DNA of 34,261 bases from Spirochaetales bacterium (lineage in GTDB: Bacteria > Spirochaetota > Spirochaetia > Treponematales > Treponemataceae). How positions within the stretch are numbered: the first letter of the stretch is position 1; each line of letters begins with the position of its first letter. A program made the translations under genes and the position numbers. The stretch spans positions 1 through 34,261 of the forward strand of contig JAFGIM010000066.1 of assembly GCA_016929605.1 (NCBI GenBank). Direction: 5' to 3'. Under the pieces are notes generated by a model. It did not search any database, was not told where the DNA came from, and worked only from the letters and a program-made list of their open reading frames with translations. Below are positions 1 to 9,374 of this stretch, piece after piece.

Positions 1-455
1 GAAGAGGCAGTTTTTGTTCCGGGAGCCGTTCCAATTACTGTCAAACCGGCGCGCAATACATCACCGGTAGTATTTTCTGCACCAGCAACCATGGAATCAG
101 CCTTACCTTTGGCAACCATCATGGCGCCAAAGCGAAGCGGCCCCGCCATATCGATGGTTGCCTGCTCCATAGTCATTCCCTTAGCCTTACGTTTTTCGTA
201 ATAGGTAGCAGCAAAATCATTGAGCCATTCGGATTGTGACGGATCTATTACCGCCAGACCTGCAAGAGAAACATTAACAGCCTTCGCGGCCCCGGAAACA
301 GCCGCCTGATTTCCCAGGAGGGTTACCGTGCCCGCGATCCCATCATCGAGTATCTTACGTGCGGCCTGAATCGTCCTTGGCTCTGTTCCTTCGGGAAGCA
401 CTACATTGTTACGATAGCTTTTAGCCTTTTCCTTCATGCCTTCAATAAAATTCAT
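1..455 (-). CDS. pta: Phosphate acetyltransferase, N-terminal part (runs off window start)
   Basis: Reverse-strand translation from ATG at 455: MNFIEGMKEKAKSYRNNVVLPEGTEPRTIQAARKILDDG...GPLRFGAMMVAKGKADSMVAGAENTTGDVLRAGL, typical of Pta; SD AAGGAG upstream. Confidence 0.93.
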   Translation of the reverse strand, partial: MNFIEGMKEKAKSYRNNVVLPEGTEPRTIQAARKILDDGIAGTVTLLGNQAAVSGAAKAVNVSLAGLAVIDPSQSEWLNDFAATYYEKRKAKGMTMEQATIDMAGPLRFGAMMVAKGKADSMVAGAENTTGDVLRAGLTVIGTAPGTKTAS

Positions 456-554
456 CCTGTACTCCTTGCGATTTATCGCGATTTTTTCTTGGCAAAGCAT
501 ATCCCCCGTTATCGGTTTGGGCAAGGGGCACCTTTCAGCCAATGTCGCTCTTTA

Positions 555-583
555 TTGACAGAAAAGGCCAATACCGGTAGGTT
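555..583 (+). promoter_or_regulatory. Sigma70-type promoter for tyrA (TTGACA-N17-TAGGTT)
   Basis: -35 555-560, -10 578-583, followed by 6 nt and then the ATG. Confidence 0.6.
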
Positions 584-589
584 CACAAC

Positions 590-1318
590 ATGAACAGTGT
601 AGGCGTTATCGGCCTTGGCCGATTTGGAACATTTTGGACAGAGGTGCTCTCTCATGGATACACGGTGTACGGAAATTCCCGAACGCCTCGGGATACTGCT
701 CCCTGTCCACAAGTAAGCCTTGAAGAGGTATGTTCTCTTCCCGTGGTTTTCCTGTGTGTGTCGATGCGGGCAATGCCGCAGACGCTCCGGAGCATAGCCC
801 CCCTTCTTAAAAAAGGTACCCTTGTGGTAGACACCTGTTCAGTAAAAGTAGAACCGGTACGCTGGATGAGGGAAATACTTGCGGAGGATACCGAGATACT
901 CGCTACACATCCCATGTTTGGACCCGAATCCGCAAAGGAAGGATTAACGGGTTTACCGTTAATGATGCATCCGGTACGGATGGAAAGTGCCCGCTATGAT
1001 CAATGGTCTCATTTTTTCCGTTCCTTGGGGATAATGGTCGTGGAAATGACTCCCGAAGAACACGACAGGCAAGCAGCCCTCAGTCAAGCCTTAACCCACA
1101 TGATCGGCCGAACCCTTAACCGGATGGGGATAGAAGAAACTCCAATAGGAACCCTGTGGTACCGCAAACTCCTGGCCATTGCCAAACAGGTTGGCCGGGA
1201 CTCTCCCGAGCTTTTCCTGGATATGCAAACCCTTAACCCCTTTGCCAAGGATATGCGCGATTGCTTTGAACGCTCATGGCGTGAGGTCTGTGCGGAACTT
1301 GACGAATCAAGTCGTTGA
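590..1318 (+). CDS. tyrA: Prephenate/arogenate dehydrogenase
   Basis: N-terminal GLGRFG nucleotide-binding motif, LATHPMFGPES and ALSQALTHMIGR motifs of the TyrA family. Confidence 0.85.
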   Translation: MNSVGVIGLGRFGTFWTEVLSHGYTVYGNSRTPRDTAPCPQVSLEEVCSLPVVFLCVSMRAMPQTLRSIAPLLKKGTLVVDTCSVKVEPVRWMREILAEDTEILATHPMFGPESAKEGLTGLPLMMHPVRMESARYDQWSHFFRSLGIMVVEMTPEEHDRQAALSQALTHMIGRTLNRMGIEETPIGTLWYRKLLAIAKQVGRDSPELFLDMQTLNPFAKDMRDCFERSWREVCAELDESSR

Positions 1319-1356
1319 CTTGACCGAAACCGCCTATCACGGCTACAGTATCAAAC

Positions 1357-1716
1357 ATGGTTGACAACAAGGACAATGACCTTCTCGATCTTGATGAAGA
1401 AGATTACGATACCGTATTAGCCCCCGACATCGAATTTACCGGTACTATTGAATTTACCGAACCCTTTATGATCAAGGGAAAGGTAAGCGGCCAGATTATG
1501 GCTACCAGCGACCTTTTAATTGATGAGGGAGCCTTGGTTAAGGCCGATATACAGGCTAATCGCGTTGTCATTAAAGGTTCTGTTGAAGGAAACGTGACAG
1601 CAACCCAAATCGTTCATGTATTCAGCTCGGGACGATTGAACGGAGATGTGAGCGCTCCTGAAGTAGTCCTTGACAGCGGATGCTTTTTCTCCGGTATCTG
1701 CACCATGAGTAGATAG
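1357..1716 (+). CDS. Bactofilin family (polymer-forming cytoskeletal) protein
   Basis: Short beta-helical repeat protein: FTEPFMIKGKVSGQIMATSDLLIDEGALVKADIQANRVVIKGSVEGNVTA. Confidence 0.85.
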   Translation: MVDNKDNDLLDLDEEDYDTVLAPDIEFTGTIEFTEPFMIKGKVSGQIMATSDLLIDEGALVKADIQANRVVIKGSVEGNVTATQIVHVFSSGRLNGDVSAPEVVLDSGCFFSGICTMSR

Positions 1717-1723
1717 GCGAACT

Positions 1724-2353
1724 ATGAAGCATATACTGCGGATCATGTCTATCGTCTTTTCTGTCCTCTTATCCCTAAGCCCGCTTATTGCGCAAAACCG
1801 ACCTGATGCCCTTGTACTGTATCGACAGGGAAACTACACCGAGGCAAAAGACGTTTGCCTTGCAGAAATAGCCGATGATCCTGATAACATAGAAAGCCAT
1901 GTCGTGCTTAGCTGGTCGCTCGTATCCCTTAAAGAATACAAACAAGCGGCAGAATGGGCCGAAAAGGGTCGAAAACTATCACGATATGACCCCAGACTCA
2001 TAGAAATACTTGCGGAAGCCCAATACTATCAGGGGTTTAATGAACAAGCCCTTCGTCTTTTTCAGGAATACATCTCGATTGCCCCAAATGGAAGCAGAAC
2101 ATCCCTGGTATATTATTTTATGGGAGAGATTTATCTCCGTCTTGCCAAATATCGACACGCCGACATGGCCTTTTCGGCAGCACTCCAAATGGAAAACCTT
2201 AACGCCCCCTGGTGGGTCCGACTGGGCTATGCGCGGGAAATGGCCAAGGATTATCGATATGCCCTGGAAGCGTATAATCGGGCTTTGGACTTAAACTCAA
2301 ATCTGCAGGACGCGATCAGGGGCAGAGACCGGGCAACCTCCTTATTGAACTGA
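1724..2353 (+). CDS. Exported tetratricopeptide-repeat protein
   Basis: Signal peptide (MKHILRIMSIVFSVLLSLSPLIAQ) followed by several TPR-like helical repeats. Confidence 0.75.
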   Translation: MKHILRIMSIVFSVLLSLSPLIAQNRPDALVLYRQGNYTEAKDVCLAEIADDPDNIESHVVLSWSLVSLKEYKQAAEWAEKGRKLSRYDPRLIEILAEAQYYQGFNEQALRLFQEYISIAPNGSRTSLVYYFMGEIYLRLAKYRHADMAFSAALQMENLNAPWWVRLGYAREMAKDYRYALEAYNRALDLNSNLQDAIRGRDRATSLLN

Positions 2354-3690
2354 TGGAAACCGTTCTTTTTAAAACCCTTGGGTGCAAATTAAACCAAATA
2401 GAAACAGAATCTCTGGCTCAAGCCTTTAGTGAAGCAGGATTTCGGGTGTATGGCGCCGAAGAAACCGAGGACGAGTCGAGTATGGGGATGGACCCCGCCC
2501 TCTGCATCGTCAACACCTGTACCGTCACCGGAAAAGCTGAGCAAAAGGCCAGAAGACTCATTCGGCTGTTACTCCGTTCATGGCCCTCGACAACCGTGTT
2601 GGTTACCGGCTGTTACGCAGAAGTTGAAGAGCACGCCATTAGCGCCATCGACCCCCGAGTCCTGGTTCTTCCGGGAAAGCGGAAAAACGAGCTTGCCAGC
2701 CTCCCCTCCTTTATAAACACTGCCTTACTTACCCGTGGCAACGCCGACATTGCGACCATCGTCCATCAATTTATCCAAGACACTCACCATGAAGCGGGGG
2801 CGTTCAGGCTTTCCACCGATAATTTCCGGTTTCATTCCCGAGCTTCGATAAAGATACAGGATGGATGCAACAATCGCTGCGCGTATTGCAGAATATGCCT
2901 TGCAAGGGGCGCCTCGGTTTCCCTTCCAGCCGATGAGGTTATTTCGCGAATTAAGGAAATTGAACAGGCCAACTGGGCAGAAGTTGTCTTAACTGGGGTC
3001 AACTTATCGCAGTACCGTAGCGGGGAAGGCGATTTTGCCCAACTCCTTTCATCCATCCTTGCTCAAACCAAGCACATTGCAATCAGGATATCCAGTCTCT
3101 ACCCCGACCGCGTCGATTCAGAGCTCGTCCCTCTCCTGAATAATCCTCGTATTCGTCCGCATTTTCATCTTTCAGTTCAATCCGGTAGCGAAAAAATACT
3201 TTCTGCCATGAGGCGCCCGTACCATAACGATCAGGTTCTTGAGGCTGTCCATCAACTGCGTCTTGTTAAGGACGATCCCTTTATCGCCTGCGATATAATC
3301 ACCGGCTTTCCCGGCGAAACCGACGAGGATTTTGACCAAACCCTACAGCTGTGCCTAAAGGCACACTTCGCCTGGATACACGCCTTTCCCTTTTCTCCCC
3401 GTCCAGGCACCGAAGCGTGGACTATGGGAAACAGAGTTCCAGAGCGCATTGCGGGAGATAGGGTTAAGGTTCTCACTGATCTTGCCCATGCTAATCTTGA
3501 CGCTTATTCGCTGCGATGGATCGGTAAAACGGTGAAAGCGGTAATCGAAAAATCCTCTGGCCAGCACCAGGGTCAGGCACTTACCGAGAATTATCTTACC
3601 GTTTCCCTTGATGAGCTTTGCCCACCAAGAGGGACATCGGTAGTTGTTGAGCTCATTGATGTGGGAAAAGCACGACTGATACCCCAATAA
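2353..3690 (+). CDS. mtaB: tRNA threonylcarbamoyladenosine methylthiotransferase (MiaB/MtaB family radical SAM)
   Basis: TLGCKLNQIETE N-terminus, CNNRCAYC radical SAM motif, VNTCTVTGKAEQKAR, GFPGETDEDF; start overlaps the upstream stop (TGATGG). Confidence 0.88.
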   Translation: METVLFKTLGCKLNQIETESLAQAFSEAGFRVYGAEETEDESSMGMDPALCIVNTCTVTGKAEQKARRLIRLLLRSWPSTTVLVTGCYAEVEEHAISAIDPRVLVLPGKRKNELASLPSFINTALLTRGNADIATIVHQFIQDTHHEAGAFRLSTDNFRFHSRASIKIQDGCNNRCAYCRICLARGASVSLPADEVISRIKEIEQANWAEVVLTGVNLSQYRSGEGDFAQLLSSILAQTKHIAIRISSLYPDRVDSELVPLLNNPRIRPHFHLSVQSGSEKILSAMRRPYHNDQVLEAVHQLRLVKDDPFIACDIITGFPGETDEDFDQTLQLCLKAHFAWIHAFPFSPRPGTEAWTMGNRVPERIAGDRVKVLTDLAHANLDAYSLRWIGKTVKAVIEKSSGQHQGQALTENYLTVSLDELCPPRGTSVVVELIDVGKARLIPQ

Positions 3691-3744
3691 GTTGAGCTTT
3701 GCTCTTGTTTGAATTACACTGAATCTGGAAGCAGAGGAGGTTTT

Positions 3745-4452
3745 ATGAACAAGTGGACAAAAGCCGGCGTCGTACTGGCCCTTTCCTGTGTTGCTTTTTC
3801 ATCATGCAGCGATATTTTTACCACATCGACGGCGTCTGCCCTTGAACGTGATTCACCCGGGGTGTCATCTTCCGCTTCTGTGTCCGACCTGATGGATATA
3901 GCCAATTCAAACACCGGGGCTAATCCTGAGGTGGCTAAAGAAATTCTGGACATATTGGCCGACAAAAAACCATCCGATCTTACCTCCCTCTCAATCGAGG
4001 ACAAAACAGCCATCCTTAATCTGGCTGGCACAGCCGCAATCCCAACCGGAACGATTACAGCCCTTGCTCAAGACATTACCGAGGAAGGTGCAGACAGTAA
4101 TGCCCTGGTGGAAGAAGCGATTGGGAGATTTGATTCATCGGTAAATCTTACCGCGATAGAGGTTCTCCTGAGCGATCCGGAAACCCTGGAATCCGCCAGC
4201 GAAGAATCCCTTGTATTCGCTTCCGCCGCAGTCCTTGCAGATGTAGCGAACGAGGTTGGAGCAAATGTTGTTATGGAAATAATGGCCGATCCGTCGCTCA
4301 TGCAAGATTCAGATCTCAGTCAAGATCAAAAAGATCAAATCAATCTTGTTATCAATGTACTGGATGTTATTGATTCACGTCCCGCAGAGGACGGGCAAAC
4401 CAGCTTGGGAGACTTTACCCTTACAGATTTACTGCGAGGTAATAAAACATGA
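3745..4452 (+). CDS. Lipoprotein of unknown function
   Basis: Start at 3745 preferred (SD GAGGAGG); lipobox-like ALSCVAFSSC. The ORF track start at 3709 is probably too early. Confidence 0.7.
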   Translation: MNKWTKAGVVLALSCVAFSSCSDIFTTSTASALERDSPGVSSSASVSDLMDIANSNTGANPEVAKEILDILADKKPSDLTSLSIEDKTAILNLAGTAAIPTGTITALAQDITEEGADSNALVEEAIGRFDSSVNLTAIEVLLSDPETLESASEESLVFASAAVLADVANEVGANVVMEIMADPSLMQDSDLSQDQKDQINLVINVLDVIDSRPAEDGQTSLGDFTLTDLLRGNKT

Positions 4453-5594
4453 GATACAGGGCGACGACACTTCTACTGTGCGCGCTATACGCGCTGAGCA
4501 TGACGATCCTGTGTGCTCAAGACTTTACTCCGATATCACCTCGTATTGTCTCTCCGCGGCTTATGGGATTCGGAGGCGCGTACTCGGCTCTGGAAGCGGG
4601 TACAGATACCCTCTCCACCAATCCCGCAGCCCTTGCCTTTACACAACCCCGATGGTCATTTGCACGAACAGCGGCCAATGTATCGGGCCCCTTGTTTGAT
4701 CTCCCTTCGGCATTTAAGGCTGATGACGTAACCTACGAACTGCTTGATCTGGTACAGGAAAACAATGGTATATATATCGCCGCCGAAGCAACGGGACCAT
4801 TGGCTGTATCTCGCGTTGAAAAAAACGTCGGCTTCGGTTTTTTTAACCGAACGATGCTCCTTACTGATGTGCCCTCTCTTACCAAGGCAACTATTTTGGT
4901 TGGAGAGGAGGTATTGTTGGTTGGAGGATACGGGCTAACAGTCTGGGAAAAAGGGGCACATTCACTGTCTGTAGGATTACAGCTTAAGGGCTTTTTTCAA
5001 GTCTTTGTGAGCGAAAGCGGGACCTCTATTACCGTAATCAACAGACTTACCGATATGTCGTTAGACAATATGCCCACGATACTCTCAACCGGATTTGGAC
5101 TTGACGCTGGATTACTATACCGCTTTAACCAGCGACTGAGCGCAGCCTTAGTATGCAGGGATGTATATACCCCCACCTTCATTACCCAGTATCCGGGATT
5201 AGATGATTTTATCGACGGCGAATCCGGTTCGGAAACCGACTATGAACGCTTACCGATATATATGGTAACGGGCGTTGCCTGGGATATTCCCCTGCCACAG
5301 CGATGGACTACCATTACCGAATGGAAGGTAATGGCCGACTATCGGGACATACTTGCCTTTACCGACGCCATATATCGAAATCCAGTGTTAAATTTTGCTT
5401 TTGGAACAGAAGTCACCCTTCTGGACACCGTCTCTCTTCGCGCGGGTATAGCCGATTCATATCTGTGCGCCGGACTCGGCATTGACCTGACCCTGTGTTC
5501 AATCGATCTTGCGATGTATGGAACAGAACTTGGGATAGAACCTGGAGAGCGTGCCGTGTTTAATTTGGCTTTTTCCCTGTCTTTTGAGTACTAA
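4449..5594 (+). CDS. UPF0164/PorV-like outer-membrane beta-barrel protein
   Basis: Signal peptide, RLMGFGGAYSALEAGTDTLSTNPAALAF motif, alternating beta-strands, terminal aromatic FSLSFEY; ATGA overlap with upstream gene. Confidence 0.75.
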   Translation: MRYRATTLLLCALYALSMTILCAQDFTPISPRIVSPRLMGFGGAYSALEAGTDTLSTNPAALAFTQPRWSFARTAANVSGPLFDLPSAFKADDVTYELLDLVQENNGIYIAAEATGPLAVSRVEKNVGFGFFNRTMLLTDVPSLTKATILVGEEVLLVGGYGLTVWEKGAHSLSVGLQLKGFFQVFVSESGTSITVINRLTDMSLDNMPTILSTGFGLDAGLLYRFNQRLSAALVCRDVYTPTFITQYPGLDDFIDGESGSETDYERLPIYMVTGVAWDIPLPQRWTTITEWKVMADYRDILAFTDAIYRNPVLNFAFGTEVTLLDTVSLRAGIADSYLCAGLGIDLTLCSIDLAMYGTELGIEPGERAVFNLAFSLSFEY

Positions 5595-5613
5595 CGGAGG
5601 TTTTTAGCCCGTG

Positions 5614-5642
5614 TTGACAAAAAGGGCAGATTCCTTTAAGTT
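5614..5642 (+). promoter_or_regulatory. Promoter for tRNA-Lys (TTGACA-N17-TAAGTT)
   Basis: -35 5614-5619, -10 5637-5642; tRNA begins 22 nt downstream. Confidence 0.6.
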
Positions 5643-5664
5643 AGACTCCGTTATCGCATCAAGC

Positions 5665-5737
5665 GGGCCACTAGCTCAGTAGGTAGAGCAACGCCCTTTT
5701 AAGGCGTGGGTCACAGGTTCGAATCCTGTGTGGCTCA
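5665..5737 (+). tRNA. tRNA-Lys (anticodon UUU)
   Basis: Cloverleaf: acceptor GGGCCAC/GTGGCTC (one G-U pair), anticodon stem ACGCC-CTTTTAA-GGCGT, T-arm CACAGGTTCGAATCCTGTG; CCA not encoded. Confidence 0.95.
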
Positions 5738-5743
5738 ATCGAT

Positions 5744-5779
5744 AAAAAAAAGAATCCTTTCCCAGGATTCTTTTTTTTT
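5744..5779 (+). terminator. Rho-independent terminator after tRNA-Lys
   Basis: AGAATCCT-TTCCC-AGGATTCT stem flanked by A- and T-tracts. Confidence 0.88.
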
Positions 5780-5816
5780 CTCTCCGACCGGAGTCTCGGT
5801 ATATAAGGAGAAGAAT

Positions 5817-6761
5817 ATGATTGTACAAAAATGTAAGAACCTTCGGAAAAGATGGGCACTAATCCTTTTTTTGATAAGTGCTTTCATCATCTTCATCGGC
5901 TCTGGATGTTCGCAAAAGAAACCCCTGAACGACACCTTTCATCTTGTTATTTTGCATATGAACGACTGGCACGGTTCAAATGCCGATCTACTCGCCCGCC
6001 AAACCACATTGATTAAAAGTATCAGATCGGAAAATCCTAACGTACTGCTTTTAAACGGCGGAGATGTGTTCGCCCGCGGAAAGCTCCATTACTACTTCTT
6101 TGGCGAACCTGAGTTCGCTGTCATGAACCTTCAAAAAACGGACGCTTTAGTTGCCGGTAATCATGAGTTCACCGCAACTGGCGATAGTACAGAATCGTAC
6201 GACATCCTAAAAAAACGGATTGCCCAAAGCCGATTCCCCGTTCTTGCGGCGAACCTATCTTGGAAGGGTGACAAACGTCCTTTGAAGAAGCTTAAAAGCG
6301 ATGTTGTACTTGAGCGAGGAGGCGTCAAAATCGGGATTATGGGCTTGACGTTGAAAAATCTTTCTTCACCCTTGAGCGGATCTGTCCTCGAGTTCGACGA
6401 CCCCTTTGATTGTGCAAAACGGATGTATCCCGAGGTGGCAAAAAAGTCAGACATCGTTATCGCACTCACACATATCGGCTTCGAAAATGACAAACGCCTT
6501 GCACACGAACTTCCCGGCCTATCAGCGATTATTGGCGGACACAGTCATCTGGATCTGATGTCGCCGTATAACGAAGGCGGGGTGCCGATTGTACAGGCTG
6601 CTTCATTCGGTATGAAGGTTGGAAGACTCGATCTAGATTTTGTTCTCGAGAGCGGTAAGTATACACTGCGCTCTGTATCAGGAAGCCTGATTCCAGTCAA
6701 GGATTTTAATCCAGATCCCGGGGTCCTGTCCCTGTACAGTAAATTCGAAAGTAAAAAATAA
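5817..6761 (+). CDS. 5'-nucleotidase-like metallophosphatase lipoprotein (N-terminal catalytic domain only)
   Basis: ILHMNDWHGS, NGGDVFARG, GNHEF, LTHIGFENDK, IGGHSH metallophosphatase motifs; lipobox IIFIGSGC; SD ATAAGGAG. ORF track start at 5706 lies inside the tRNA. Confidence 0.85.
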   Translation: MIVQKCKNLRKRWALILFLISAFIIFIGSGCSQKKPLNDTFHLVILHMNDWHGSNADLLARQTTLIKSIRSENPNVLLLNGGDVFARGKLHYYFFGEPEFAVMNLQKTDALVAGNHEFTATGDSTESYDILKKRIAQSRFPVLAANLSWKGDKRPLKKLKSDVVLERGGVKIGIMGLTLKNLSSPLSGSVLEFDDPFDCAKRMYPEVAKKSDIVIALTHIGFENDKRLAHELPGLSAIIGGHSHLDLMSPYNEGGVPIVQAASFGMKVGRLDLDFVLESGKYTLRSVSGSLIPVKDFNPDPGVLSLYSKFESKK

Positions 6762-6893
6762 ACGCTCTCTTATTGGGATATAGTAGTGATTTTCCCCTAA
6801 GACCTGCTGGATAGAGGCGCAAGCCTCTTCCAGAGTCTGTGTACTCGAGAATGTCAATCACGGACACACAACCAATTGTACCACGCAGGATTC

Positions 6894-8564
6894 TTATCCC
6901 CGTATTTCTACGCGGCGAATCTTTCCAGAGATTGTCTTGGGTAATTCACTTACAAACTCTACCACGCGGGGATACTTATAAGGCGCGGTGATTGTTTTAA
7001 CATGATCCTGTAATTCCTTAATCAAGTCGTTGTTTCCGGTATATCCTTTCGCCAACACGATAGTTGCCTTAACCACCTCTCCGCGTTCAGGATCAGGAAC
7101 ACCGGTAATCGCACACTCAAGCACCGCAGGGTGTTCAAGCAGGGCGCTTTCTACCTCGAACGGGCCTATGCGATATCCGGAACTCTTTATGATGTCATCA
7201 GAGCGGCCAACAAACCAGATGTATCCATCCTCGTCCATCCAGGCGGTATCTCCCGTGCGATATACTCCGTCTCTCCATACCGAAAGCGTTCTCTGCTCAT
7301 CCTGGTAATACCCGCCAAACAAACCTATAGGCTTATGCTCGCTCGTCCGTATCGCGATCTCCCCTTCCTCATTCGCCTCGCATGATCGACCTGCCTCATC
7401 AAGGATGGAAAGATAATATCCGGGGGAAGGTTTACCCATAGAGCCCGGTTTACTCTTCATCCAGGGATAGGTGGCCACTGCACAGGTCATCTCGGTTTGT
7501 CCGTATCCTTCCCGTAATTCCAAACCGGTTCCTTCAAGAAAGCGATCATAAATTTCGGGATTAAGTGGCTCTCCGGCGACAACTGCATATACCAGTTTGG
7601 AAAGGTTATACTTTGTAAGGTCTTCCTTAATGATGTATCGATACATGGTGGGAGGAGCGCAAAAGGTGGTAACCCCATATTTTTCAATTACAGATAAAAG
7701 AGAGCGCGCATTGAATTTATCAAAGTCGTACACCATAACAGCAGAACCCGAAAGCCACTGCCCATAGAGCTTGCCCCACGAAGCCTTTGCCCATCCTGTT
7801 TCTGCAACAGTAAAATGTAAGCCCCCGTCAACACAGTTTTGCCAATACTTTGCGGTAAGAATATGCCCCAGCGGATACGTATAGGTATGAGAAACCATTT
7901 TTGGCATACCTGTCGTCCCGGAGGTAAAGTATAAAAGCATTGGATCATCGTTATCAGTTGCCCGCTCACCCTGGGGACGATCAAAAACTGATGCGGCGTT
8001 TTGGGTAATCTGCGCAAGGTCAAGCCACCCTTCTTCCGTCAACTGCGGATCATCCTTGGGGTATGGTCCGTCGCAAAGAACTTTTACCTCAAGCGGTTGC
8101 TCTTTTAAGGCAAGGGTCAACTCATTGCGAATAGAAGCTTCATTTACAGAAACAAGCATCTTGACGTTCGCGGCCTTAAATCGATATACCAAGTCTTTTT
8201 TCTTGAGTTGATTCGTCGCGGGAATAGCTACCGCTCCAATTTTATGAAGAGCGATAACCGCAGGCCAGTACTCTACCCTTCTTTTTAGAATCAACATAAC
8301 CGCGTCGCCCTTGGTAATGCCAAGATTCGTAAAGGCACAGGCCATCTGGTTTGACCAGCTACTCATCTCGCCAAAGCTAACGATTCTTTCCTTACCAGCA
8401 TCATTACACCACACTATGGCGGTTTTATCCGGCGTCTTGAGTGCCATCTCGTCGACTACATCAAATCCATAATTAAATGATGGGGGAACTGACACTGTAT
8501 AATTGGCATAAAAATCTTCGTACGATTCAAAGTCTATCCGGGGTAAAAAACGATCGAGCATCAT
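6894..8564 (-). CDS. AMP-forming acyl-CoA synthetase (medium-chain/acetyl-CoA synthetase-like)
   Basis: YFTSGTTGMPKMVSHTY, GYGQTEMT, YRTGDTAWMDEDGYIWFVGRSDDIIKSSGYRIGPFEVE, PKTISGKIRR. Start at ATGATG overlapping the upstream stop is preferred to 8582. Confidence 0.92.
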   Translation of the reverse strand: MMLDRFLPRIDFESYEDFYANYTVSVPPSFNYGFDVVDEMALKTPDKTAIVWCNDAGKERIVSFGEMSSWSNQMACAFTNLGITKGDAVMLILKRRVEYWPAVIALHKIGAVAIPATNQLKKKDLVYRFKAANVKMLVSVNEASIRNELTLALKEQPLEVKVLCDGPYPKDDPQLTEEGWLDLAQITQNAASVFDRPQGERATDNDDPMLLYFTSGTTGMPKMVSHTYTYPLGHILTAKYWQNCVDGGLHFTVAETGWAKASWGKLYGQWLSGSAVMVYDFDKFNARSLLSVIEKYGVTTFCAPPTMYRYIIKEDLTKYNLSKLVYAVVAGEPLNPEIYDRFLEGTGLELREGYGQTEMTCAVATYPWMKSKPGSMGKPSPGYYLSILDEAGRSCEANEEGEIAIRTSEHKPIGLFGGYYQDEQRTLSVWRDGVYRTGDTAWMDEDGYIWFVGRSDDIIKSSGYRIGPFEVESALLEHPAVLECAITGVPDPERGEVVKATIVLAKGYTGNNDLIKELQDHVKTITAPYKYPRVVEFVSELPKTISGKIRRVEIRG

Positions 8565-9130
8565 CGGGTAGCCTCCGTGCAATCACAAATAATCGCTAAA
8601 AAGGAAGCGGGTTTGCCGTCAAGAGCGGCCATTCCATGTTTCTTGGATGAATCAAAATAGATTGAATCGCCCTCTTCAAGAGTCAGGTCATGGCCGTCTA
8701 TGCTTAAAAGGAGCTTTCCGGATAAAACCAGATTGAACTCATTGCCCGGATGGCTATTGTAATGAATTTTGAGCGGATCTTCGCTTTGTACCGTTACTAT
8801 AAACGGGTCCATCGCGCGGCCAACAAATTGGGATGCCAGACTTTCATAATGATATTCATTGCGGCGCTCAACAACAGGTCCGGTACCCTTTCGGGTAACA
8901 TGAAAAACCTGAGCATGAGGATCGGATCCGGTGAGTAAACTGGTGGTAGAAATTCCGCATACCCTGGCAAAGGAAGAAAGCCAGCCCACCGGAATGTCCG
9001 ATAATTCTTGCTCGAATGAGCGATATTCCACCTCGGAAATACCAGTTAATTCTGCAACCCGAGTTATACTCAATCCCTTGTCTTCTCTCAGGGCAGCAAC
9101 GCGTTGCGCGATATCATGTCGTTGATTCAT
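8561..9130 (-). CDS. XRE-family HTH plus cupin-domain transcriptional regulator
   Basis: N-terminal HTH (VAALREDKGLSITRVAELTGISEVEYRSFE), C-terminal cupin (HYNSHPGNEFNLVLSGKLLLSIDGHDLTLEEGDSIYFDSSKKHGM). Confidence 0.88.
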   Translation of the reverse strand: MNQRHDIAQRVAALREDKGLSITRVAELTGISEVEYRSFEQELSDIPVGWLSSFARVCGISTTSLLTGSDPHAQVFHVTRKGTGPVVERRNEYHYESLASQFVGRAMDPFIVTVQSEDPLKIHYNSHPGNEFNLVLSGKLLLSIDGHDLTLEEGDSIYFDSSKKHGMAALDGKPASFLAIICDCTEATR

Positions 9131-9149
9131 ACAGACGGCTCCTTAACAA

Positions 9150-9188
9150 TGCAAGACAAAAAACCATTAGATGTTTTTTTGTCTTGCA
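9150..9188. repeat. Perfect 14-bp inverted repeat upstream of the XRE-cupin gene
   Basis: TGCAAGACAAAAAA (9150-9163) / TTTTTTGTCTTGCA (9175-9188), 11-nt spacer. Confidence 0.85.
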
Positions 9189-9229
9189 AGTTTAGACACC
9201 GTCATCGATGAAGGGGTTGCGTGTAACCC

Positions 9230-9352
9230 TTATTTTTTTCCGAAAAAAGTGCTCACTCGAATAAAAAAGTATAATAATCCCATAAAAACGAACAAAATGA
9301 GCATACCAATTCCCGTCAGAGTCAGGGCCTGCTGTACTGTGTCATTAAACAT
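9230..9352 (-). CDS. Small OadG-like (sodium-pump decarboxylase gamma subunit) membrane protein, 40 aa; absent from ORF track
   Basis: MFNDTVQQALTLTGIGMLILFVFMGLLYFFIRVSTFFGKK; single TM, SD AAGGAG, directly downstream of the oadB-like gene. Confidence 0.72.
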   Translation of the reverse strand: MFNDTVQQALTLTGIGMLILFVFMGLLYFFIRVSTFFGKK

Positions 9353-9374
9353 AAAAAACTCCTTACCAACTGCC

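Noticed and set aside
5706-5816. N-terminal extension of the metallophosphatase ORF
   Set aside because: It begins inside tRNA-Lys and crosses the terminator; the ATG at 5817 has an SD and signal peptide.
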